Below are positions 8,171 through 14,923 of a stretch of DNA of 64,000 nt, in pieces. This DNA comes from Opitutaceae bacterium TAV5. Its GTDB lineage: Bacteria; Verrucomicrobiota; Verrucomicrobiia; Opitutales; Opitutaceae. Where the stretch lies: NCBI GenBank assembly GCA_000242935.3, contig CP007053.1:7177001-7241000 (forward strand). The letters run 5' to 3'. The translations under genes and the position numbers were made by a program. The notes below the pieces were generated by a model. It saw only the letters and a list, made by a program, of their open reading frames with translations, did not search any database and was not told the DNA's origin. Every line of letters begins with the position of its first letter. Within the stretch, counting starts at the first letter, position 1.

Positions 8171-9778
8171 TCAGTCTGCGCCGAGCCGCTCGGCCAGTTG
8201 TGCCCGATACAGGCTCGCGGGCTGCACGTGGGCATCGGGCGATTCGATCACGCCGCGAGGCCTGTCCGGGTATCGGCCGTCGGAATACTTGCCGATGCTG
8301 CCGATGGCCCAGTTCTGCGCGGTGGGCGGTTTTTGCACGATGATGCTCCCGGCTACCTCGCAGTTCCAGAACACCTGCTGTGCGCCGGACCAGCCATGCC
8401 CCGTCCCGTGATCCCCGCGATCCTGCACGATCATGTCCAGCGACTCGCGGATGTTATCGTAAAGCGAACCAATGGCGAACCGCTCATGCGGACCGGAATC
8501 GTTGTGCGAAAGCTCGGCAACGCCGTCGAGAAACACATTGGGACCGCGCGCCCGGTAATTCGTGACGAAGGAATGACGGACGTTGCGCGTGCGGCAGTTT
8601 TCCACGAGCCCGTATTGGCCGCGTTGATGGAAGCCGTAGCGATAGCCGCCCTTGATCGGGCTGACGGGATCGAGCAGCGCGCTGTCCCGGATCGTCGTAA
8701 AAATGGAGGTGCGGTCGACGACAAAACCCAGGTTGAAATGCAGCGCGACGACGTCGCGCACCCAGGCGTTTTCCACCGCCAGCAAAGTGACTCCCACCGT
8801 GGCGTGTTCGGTATCCTTTTTTTCCTGACCTTTCCTGTATTCGGACACCAGTCGCAGGGATTCCACACCGCATTCGGCGGTGCGGCGCGACTCCGCGCGG
8901 TAGAGCCAGCCGCCGCCATACTGGACGTCGAGTGCGATCATGAGCGGAGCGTCGAGCGTCACCCGGTTTGTGGCAGCGTCGATGGCGACGATGAAGCGTT
9001 CGATCGGAAAATCATATTCGGCGGGTTTCCACTGGTAGAGCTCGCGGCCCGAGTCCGGATTGGTGAGCACGATGCGATCCATGCCGAGCTCGGCAATCCA
9101 TTCGGGGGTACCGGGACGAAGCACCACCACACGATCGCCAACCGAGAGTTTTTCGGTGTGTTCGAGGGTGAGGGTTTTCGCGCTCCACGGAACATACGTA
9201 TCGGTCACGCGGTGACGCGTGCCTTCGATCTCCGCCGAGCCGATGTGCGCGGGCGTCGTGCCGATGGCGCCGGCAGGTTTTCCAAGGCTGAGGTCGCCCA
9301 CCGTGACAAGCCCGCGGCGTTTTTTGCCCGTGGCAATGATGACGGTGCTCTCGTTCTCGCCGGAGCCTTCGCCCCGCAGGACAACACCGCCCGGCACGTG
9401 CAGCGAATCCGCCACGCGATAAACACCGCGCCTGAGCAGGAGCGCACCGCGATGCCCCTCGGCATTGGCAGGCAGCGCGGCGACAGCGTCGAGCGCGGCC
9501 TGGATGCGCTTACCGTCGTCGGGCGGCGTGCTGCCGCTTTCGACTACAACCGGTTCGAGTGTCCGGACGACGGCCACGACCGGCAGCGCCACGCCTCCGC
9601 CGTGATAACCGGCGCGGGAAAAGTCGGGGATCGTATTGCCCTGCTCGTCCGCCCGATAAACGAGCCGATGCGTCGATGCATCGAGCGTTACCGAAGGTGA
9701 ATCGGCAGCGAAGGCGAGGCAGGCAGGCACGGCCAGCGAGAGGAAAAATGACAGAAGGCGGGAGACGGGAGGTTTCAT
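8171..9778 (-). CDS. Secreted right-handed beta-helix protein, copy 2
   Basis: A near-identical paralogue of the protein at 4363-5970. Starting at the ATG at 9778 gives exactly the same length, 535 residues, which decides the start over the ATG at 9808. The signal peptides differ (here SRLLSFFLSLAVPACLAF), while the mature parts align nearly throughout, for example DEQGNTIPDFSRAGYHGG and TGHGWSGAQQVFWNCEVAG. The fold is pectate-lyase-like; substrate unknown. Homology between the copies continues about 50 bases past the stop into the start of the following ORF. Same-strand genes downstream are the truncated ORF, a pseudopilin and a PEP-CTERM protein. Confidence 0.78.
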   Translation of the reverse strand: MKPPVSRLLSFFLSLAVPACLAFAADSPSVTLDASTHRLVYRADEQGNTIPDFSRAGYHGGGVALPVVAVVRTLEPVVVESGSTPPDDGKRIQAALDAVAALPANAEGHRGALLLRRGVYRVADSLHVPGGVVLRGEGSGENESTVIIATGKKRRGLVTVGDLSLGKPAGAIGTTPAHIGSAEIEGTRHRVTDTYVPWSAKTLTLEHTEKLSVGDRVVVLRPGTPEWIAELGMDRIVLTNPDSGRELYQWKPAEYDFPIERFIVAIDAATNRVTLDAPLMIALDVQYGGGWLYRAESRRTAECGVESLRLVSEYRKGQEKKDTEHATVGVTLLAVENAWVRDVVALHFNLGFVVDRTSIFTTIRDSALLDPVSPIKGGYRYGFHQRGQYGLVENCRTRNVRHSFVTNYRARGPNVFLDGVAELSHNDSGPHERFAIGSLYDNIRESLDMIVQDRGDHGTGHGWSGAQQVFWNCEVAGSIIVQKPPTAQNWAIGSIGKYSDGRYPDRPRGVIESPDAHVQPASLYRAQLAERLGAD

Positions 9779-9866
9779 GGACGAGAAAGAAAGGGAGGAT
9801 GTTCGCACGGAACAGCGTGTGCGGCAGCTTATGGCAGATTTCAGTTCTTCCGCCTGCCGGTCTCAT

Positions 9867-11534
9867 TTATTTTTCGAAATCGGATTTCGTCCAGATTTCC
9901 AGATCCCGGAACGTCATGTCGGTACGCATCATGGCACGGAGTGCGACGTGTCCGTGGCGGAGAACGGGGCCATTGTTGTCGAAACCGGTGTCGGTGGCAT
10001 CGAATACCGTTACCCCGTCGATGGCTCCGCGAAGGCGGGCGCCCTGTTGCAAGTATTCGAGACGATACCAGCGGCCGGTCTCCCACTGGCGGTTCTCGAT
10101 CTGGAAGGCCACGGGGCGCAGCCAGGGATTTTTTATGACGGCGTGCGAAACCAGATCGTTGCGGGTGTCGGTCATCTCGCGGTAAAATTCCCAGTGGTAG
10201 TTTCGCACGTCCTCCATGTGGACCACGCTCATGGAACCGGTGGAGCGGAGGGGGTAATCGGCGAGGAAATCCTCGCCCTGCATACCGGAGGCCTGAGTCA
10301 TCAGGAGAGCCAGTCCTCCGTGCGAGTGGATTTGAAAATGGACGCTCAGGTAAAGGTCGCCCTCGAACACGCGGCGCGTCCAGAGGTACATGCGCGTCAT
10401 GTCGAGGACGTCGCCGGTCGCGGTTTTGGCTTCGCGTCGGACGAACTCGTCGAGGCCGGGTGTAGTCACGCGCAGGCCGTCGGGGCCGAAGCGCACAGTC
10501 GGGCCCCCTCCCTGGTGGAAGAAGTGGGCGTAATCGGCGTAGTCGCGCAGCGGAAGCGCGAGTTGGCGCGCCCAGCCGACGGGGGTGGCGTTTTCCCCGC
10601 CCGGCCGCCAGTCGAGCCTGGGGAGATCGCGCCCTTCGTAGATCTTTTCCATTTCGGTGCGGGTTGCGAGGGAAGCCGGTGCGCTGGCGGGAGCTTGCTT
10701 GAGACCGGAGTCGAACAAGGCGCGAAGTTGCGCGGGGGAAAGCACCTGGTCATAGAAGGCGATTTCGCCGGTGACGATGGCCGGACTGCCGAAGTAGAGC
10801 GCGGGGGCCGGGGCGTCGTGCGGCGGATGGGAGACCGTGACGTCGGAATGCCCGATCATCACTCCGTCGGAAAAAAGTTGATACACGCCAGCCTCGTGGT
10901 CCCAGGTGACGGCCAGCTGTTGCCAGACGAGCGCAGGCATGGCTAGAAAGCCGGCGAGGGCGCTGGCGGTGTGGTCTGCCGGAAATTTGCTCTGGTTGAT
11001 GGTTCCTTGGCCGAATTTGGCAAGGAAGGCGGGGTACCAGCGGGTCTCGTAAAGAAGGGTGAAGTTGGCGGCCTCCACTTCCTGGACGGCTTCGCGGTCG
11101 GAGAGGAAGACGAAGCGGTTGAAAAAGGGATTGGAGCGGCTGTGCGCGGGGAGTTGCGTGGCGGGAAAGAGCTCCTGGAGCGGGAGAACCCAGAGTGTGG
11201 CGGTGCCGCGCGGCTTGTCGGCTGTGTGGCGCGGGAGCATGGCGCGTCCGCGAATGCTCCGGAAGGTCAGGCCGCTGCGGCCTTCGCGAGTGACGACTCG
11301 CGAGGGAGCGGCGCCGTCGAACACCATGACACCTCCCGCCTCGCGCGCGGCGGGGTCATAGGTGAAGGCGGGGGCTGGCGTGGCGGATTGGGTGGCAGTC
11401 ATAGCGGGGGGGAGAGGGTGCCCTTCCGGCGTCGTGGAAAGAGCAGGTGCGGCCATGCCCGGCAAGGTGCACATGCCAAACGCGGGGATGGCCAGCAAGG
11501 CCGGCAAACGCAGACGACGGAAGGAGCGCTTCAT
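9867..11534 (-). CDS. Secreted LamG-like plus DUF1961-like lectin-fold protein
   Basis: 555 residues from the ATG at 11534, chosen because it directly precedes a signal peptide (MKRSFRRLRLPALLAIPAF, cleavage near GMAAP). The N-terminal half resembles a LamG/concanavalin-A-like jelly roll (LVWQQLAVTWDHEAGVYQLF, ALYFGSPAIVTGEIAFYDQV). The C-terminal half resembles the DUF1961/YesU group, ending in GHVALRAMMRTDMTFRDLEI. Such two-lectin-fold proteins occur in rhamnogalacturonan and other plant-polysaccharide loci. It may bind or cleave a pectin or hemicellulose fragment. It is on the same strand as the beta-helix genes, 88 bases upstream of copy 2, and 95 bases after the next pseudopilin gene. 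Confidence 0.7.
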   Translation of the reverse strand: MKRSFRRLRLPALLAIPAFGMCTLPGMAAPALSTTPEGHPLPPAMTATQSATPAPAFTYDPAAREAGGVMVFDGAAPSRVVTREGRSGLTFRSIRGRAMLPRHTADKPRGTATLWVLPLQELFPATQLPAHSRSNPFFNRFVFLSDREAVQEVEAANFTLLYETRWYPAFLAKFGQGTINQSKFPADHTASALAGFLAMPALVWQQLAVTWDHEAGVYQLFSDGVMIGHSDVTVSHPPHDAPAPALYFGSPAIVTGEIAFYDQVLSPAQLRALFDSGLKQAPASAPASLATRTEMEKIYEGRDLPRLDWRPGGENATPVGWARQLALPLRDYADYAHFFHQGGGPTVRFGPDGLRVTTPGLDEFVRREAKTATGDVLDMTRMYLWTRRVFEGDLYLSVHFQIHSHGGLALLMTQASGMQGEDFLADYPLRSTGSMSVVHMEDVRNYHWEFYREMTDTRNDLVSHAVIKNPWLRPVAFQIENRQWETGRWYRLEYLQQGARLRGAIDGVTVFDATDTGFDNNGPVLRHGHVALRAMMRTDMTFRDLEIWTKSDFEK

Positions 11535-11629
11535 GAGAGAAGTCCTGAAAAACGGTTTGTTTTGTGAAGGCATTTTTGGATGAGAGGGAACGACATTCAT
11601 GATTTAGGAAAAGCGGGAAGCGGGCAGCC

Positions 11630-12406
11630 TCATGGAGAAGTGGGCTGTTTCAGTCCGGCAAGCACTCGTATGGTGTCATATGAACCGAGCCCGGTGAAGC
11701 GGGACAGCGGGAACACCGTTACGCTTCCATCCAGCCGCACCACGGCGGCTTTTGTATCCGTAAAGCCCGTATCCTGTATCTTGCTCGCGCTGGTGGGGTC
11801 GGCAAGCAGGGGCGTGGTCCGCACGTAATTCGCATCATTGCGGTCATTGAACAGATCAGGCTCTATGGCGGTTCCGCTGGCGGGGAGGGAATAAAAACAA
11901 TAGCTGATACGGAAGCCGACGTTTGACGTGGCCTTGAGCTGGCCGGGCGTGCGTCCTTCTTCCAGCGGAGGCGTGAAGGGACCATAAAACACATCCGCAT
12001 TGGGAACCTGGCCGGCGCCCGAACCGCCGGGAAATCCTTCTCCAAGTATTCGGAGCAAGTCCTGTCGGTTGCTGAACAGGTTCACGCCTTCGGTCTGCTG
12101 CGCATCGCCCGAAGAATTGATCACGACCACAGGCATCTTGCCCTTGTTATCGTTGGCGTAGAGGTGGCAAGCCATGCCGAGCGTACGCAGTTTGGCCACG
12201 TTTTGCGCCCGGCGGGCGGTCTGGCGTACGCTGCCGAGAGCGGCCAGTGTAATCGCGGAAAGGATACCGATGATGGCCACGACCGTGAGCAGTTCGATCA
12301 GGGTAAAAGCGCGATGTCGCGAACGGGTAGATGACATGAAGCCGACAGGAGAGGGAAAACCCTGCATGCGGCCGCTTCCATTCCGGAAGGATGTGTTGTT
12401 TTTCAT
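11630..12406 (-). CDS. Pseudopilin-like protein with prepilin leader
   Basis: 258 residues. The leader ends in SRHRA just before FTLIELLTVVAIIGILSAIT, the prepilin methylation motif and transmembrane helix. The residue before the cut is Ala rather than the usual Gly, a variant often seen in these large-domain pseudopilins. The globular part contains LGMACHLYANDNKGKMPV and a C-terminal DGSVTVFPLSRFTGL that replaces the usual DWHV ending. Alternative ATGs are at residues 14 and 24; the latter (12337) gives a more standard leader length. It lies between a PEP-CTERM gene and the LamG-like gene. Confidence 0.78.
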   Translation of the reverse strand: MKNNTSFRNGSGRMQGFPSPVGFMSSTRSRHRAFTLIELLTVVAIIGILSAITLAALGSVRQTARRAQNVAKLRTLGMACHLYANDNKGKMPVVVINSSGDAQQTEGVNLFSNRQDLLRILGEGFPGGSGAGQVPNADVFYGPFTPPLEEGRTPGQLKATSNVGFRISYCFYSLPASGTAIEPDLFNDRNDANYVRTTPLLADPTSASKIQDTGFTDTKAAVVRLDGSVTVFPLSRFTGLGSYDTIRVLAGLKQPTSP

Positions 12407-12479
12407 AGGGGAAGAAAGTCGGGGATTTGAGGGCAGACATGCACGGTTGCCTGCCCTGTTTTGATGGGCCTGAGAGCAA

Positions 12480-13640
12480 TCAGCGTTTCAGTCGACGCAA
12501 GCCGATAACCAGCGCCAGCGTGCTGATCCCGGCAAGGAGCGCGACGGCGGAAGGCTCGGGAATCTGCGAGGTGCTGATGGAGAGATTGCCGGTGGATGCC
12601 GAGAAGGCGTAATTGAAACCGTTGTAGTCGGTTGTCCAGAGTCCGTTCCCGTCGCTCGCAAGCGACTGGCTGATGCCGGACAGGGTGACTGATGCAAAGT
12701 CGCCGGTCAGCCCTTCGGTAGTCTCGAATAATTTGAAGACGGCGCCGTCCGCGAGTGCGCCGGAAGCGAGATCAATCACAAGGTCGCCGCCAAACGTGAT
12801 GGTGGTGGCCGAGACGATCTTGGCCGCATCGGTCGTGGAGAACAGGTGCAACAGAGTGGTGCCGCCGGTCAGGGTGAGGGCTCCGCTGAGTTTGAGATTG
12901 GTGTCGGTGATGGTCGTCCCGGAAGTGCTCCCGGTATAGGCGGCGCCCACCTCGATTTTACCGGAGCTCATGGTGATGTTGCCCTTGCCGACGCCGCTGG
13001 CGGTATAGGTCACGCGAGTCGCGTTACCGGAGCCCGTTTTCCGCGCATTCTGGACGACAAGTTCCCCGCCGGCGATGGTCGTGTCGGCATTGAACAGCTG
13101 CACTGTCTCGATGGTGGCACCACTGGCATTGATGATCTTGCCCAGATGCAACGCTCCACCTGTGTTGAGAGTGATGCCGCCCGCCGCAGAAAGGGAACGT
13201 ACGGAGGCGCCGGCTACTGCCGCATAGGCGCCGCCATCGACGGTGTCGGCGGAAGCAATGGCGGCGAGCGCCGTGTCAAGGCGAAGGATCACCTGCCCTC
13301 CTCCGGAGGCCCCAAGCACAATCGCGTTGGTAAAACCGACGTTGCGACGAAGTTCCACGATATTCTGGAAAGGGGACGTCTGTGAAAACTCGATACCGAG
13401 CAGCAACCCGCCGATCCCCCCGTTGTAGGCGATCACCGTCCGGTTGGCCGTGGCATTCCCGAAATTGGCGATTTGGTCGCTAGCGGTCGGGCGGGCTCCG
13501 CCTTCCCAATTGGCATCAACCGACAGGCCGCCGGTCGAGGGACTGGCCCAGTTGATAGTCGTTTGCGCGGACACGGAAGTGACCGCAAGAATGGCAAATG
13601 CTGCCACGGTGCTGAGGGTTTTGTTGGTATTCATAAGCAT
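12480..13640 (-). CDS. PEP-CTERM exported protein with beta-strand repeats
   Basis: A 386-residue protein with a signal peptide (TVAAFAILAVTSVSAQ) and a C-terminal sorting tag IPEPSAVALLAGI plus hydrophobic helix and RRLKR. The body is Gly/Thr/Ala-rich with repeated short strands (SAAGGITLNTGGALHLG, NITMSSGKIEVG, LKLSGALTLTGGTTLLH), resembling the passenger-type beta-helix repeats found in autotransporter-associated proteins. N-terminal INWASPSTGGLSVDANWEGG is typical of Verrucomicrobial surface proteins. No enzymatic motif is visible. Its promoter faces that of the LacI regulator at 13853, and a palindromic LacI-type operator (13779-13799) lies between them. Confidence 0.82.
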   Translation of the reverse strand: MLMNTNKTLSTVAAFAILAVTSVSAQTTINWASPSTGGLSVDANWEGGARPTASDQIANFGNATANRTVIAYNGGIGGLLLGIEFSQTSPFQNIVELRRNVGFTNAIVLGASGGGQVILRLDTALAAIASADTVDGGAYAAVAGASVRSLSAAGGITLNTGGALHLGKIINASGATIETVQLFNADTTIAGGELVVQNARKTGSGNATRVTYTASGVGKGNITMSSGKIEVGAAYTGSTSGTTITDTNLKLSGALTLTGGTTLLHLFSTTDAAKIVSATTITFGGDLVIDLASGALADGAVFKLFETTEGLTGDFASVTLSGISQSLASDGNGLWTTDYNGFNYAFSASTGNLSISTSQIPEPSAVALLAGISTLALVIGLRRLKR

Positions 13641-13778
13641 GAATTTGGGTGTTCGGATTGGCTTTACGCGGTTTGTCGGGAAAGGGCAGAAGCGGCGGCG
13701 GCGAGGTATCGGGGGTAAACGGGGGGCGTCATCATGATGCAGTGTTTGGGTCCGGAATGATCTAGGTTCAATCGCCGC

Positions 13779-13799
13779 ATTACGAAACCGTTTCGTAAT
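13779..13799. promoter_or_regulatory. LacI-family operator (perfect 10-bp arms)
   Basis: Arms attacgaaac and gtttcgtaat flank one central C, giving a perfect 21-bp palindrome with the CGAAAC-GTTTCG core typical of LacI/GalR operators. It sits between the divergent PEP-CTERM gene and the LacI regulator gene (ATG 54 bases downstream), pointing to autoregulation and control of the neighbour. Related sites are at 17949 and 18084. Confidence 0.75.
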
Positions 13800-13852
13800 G
13801 GCGGAATTTCCCCGGCGGGGTCATGCTGGCAGGCATGTTCCTCGAATCACGC

Positions 13853-14923
13853 ATGAACCCTCTTCCCGGCATTACCCTGCAATCCATCGCCAAGGCCGCG
13901 GGCGTGGCGCGTTCAACGGTTTCCAAGGCGTTGCGCAACGATCCGACGATTCCGGCCGAAACCTGCCGGCGTATTCAGGCGCAGGCGAAAAAACTCGGTT
14001 ACAAGCCCAGCCCCGCCGTTTCGGCCCTGATGAGCCAGCTCCGGCGCAACCGGCACCGGAAACATTTCGAGCCGGTCGCGTTTGTCACCGCATTCCCGAC
14101 CCCGGACAAATGGAGATCAATGATCCAGTACAAAGCCTATTTCGACGGAGCCACCCAACGCTGCGAGGAACTGGGCTTTCGCCTCGAAGAGTTCTGGCTG
14201 GGTAGCGTCAACTGGCAGGGCGCACGCTTGTCGAATATCCTGCAAACACGCGCCATCCGGGGGGTGCTTCTTGCGCCCGCACCCGCCACCACCGTCACCC
14301 GTATCGACATGGACTGGACACAGTTCTCCATTGTCGCATTCGGCTACGGTCTCAAGAATCTGCCCTGCCATCGCGTGACCAATGACCAGTACCGCACCTT
14401 GCTGCGCCTGCTCTCGCGGCTCGATCATCTCGGTTACCGCCGCATCGGACTGATGTATCCGAAATCTTCCGACCAGAGTATCCTCAATTATCTGTTCGCC
14501 GCAACGTCCGTCTACCAGAGCTATCTTCCGCAGGCGCTCCACGTGCCCCCGCTCATGGTGGAGCATCAGAATTCCCGCGACCTGATCGAGTGGATCCGTC
14601 AGCACCGGCCCGATGCCGTGGTGGTCAGCCATTCGGATGCGCTGAAGTGGCTGAAGGAAGCGGGCATTCGCGTGCCCGAAGACCTGGGGGTGGCGTTTTT
14701 TTCCGGACGCGACATCCGCGCCGAAAAACTCGCCGGCATGGACCAGAATCCGCGCCACATCGGCATGACGGCCATCGAGCTGATGGCAGAGCAACTTTAC
14801 GAAAACCGCACCGGTATCCCCGCCTTCCAGAAAATCGTCCTCGTCGAAGGCGAATGGAACGACGGCTGGACGGTGCGAGACCAGGGAATCGGTCCTTCAC
14901 TCGACTGGAGCCGGCTGCTCTGA
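13853..14923 (+). CDS. LacI-family transcriptional regulator
   Basis: 356 residues. The N-terminal helix-turn-helix is clear: TLQSIAKAAGVARSTVSKAL followed by the hinge-type segment RIQAQAKKLGYKPS. The rest is a periplasmic-binding-protein-like effector domain ending in the Opitutaceae-type segment AIELMAEQLYENRTGIPAFQ. I start at the ATG at 13853, next to the HTH; ATGs at 13823 and 13835 would add residues without family support. A perfect LacI-type palindrome at 13779-13799 lies just upstream, and near-copies lie in the 17885-18168 promoter gap, so it probably represses itself, the PEP-CTERM gene, the MGH1-type hydrolase and the second GH115-like gene. Effector unknown. Confidence 0.88.
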   Translation: MNPLPGITLQSIAKAAGVARSTVSKALRNDPTIPAETCRRIQAQAKKLGYKPSPAVSALMSQLRRNRHRKHFEPVAFVTAFPTPDKWRSMIQYKAYFDGATQRCEELGFRLEEFWLGSVNWQGARLSNILQTRAIRGVLLAPAPATTVTRIDMDWTQFSIVAFGYGLKNLPCHRVTNDQYRTLLRLLSRLDHLGYRRIGLMYPKSSDQSILNYLFAATSVYQSYLPQALHVPPLMVEHQNSRDLIEWIRQHRPDAVVVSHSDALKWLKEAGIRVPEDLGVAFFSGRDIRAEKLAGMDQNPRHIGMTAIELMAEQLYENRTGIPAFQKIVLVEGEWNDGWTVRDQGIGPSLDWSRLL

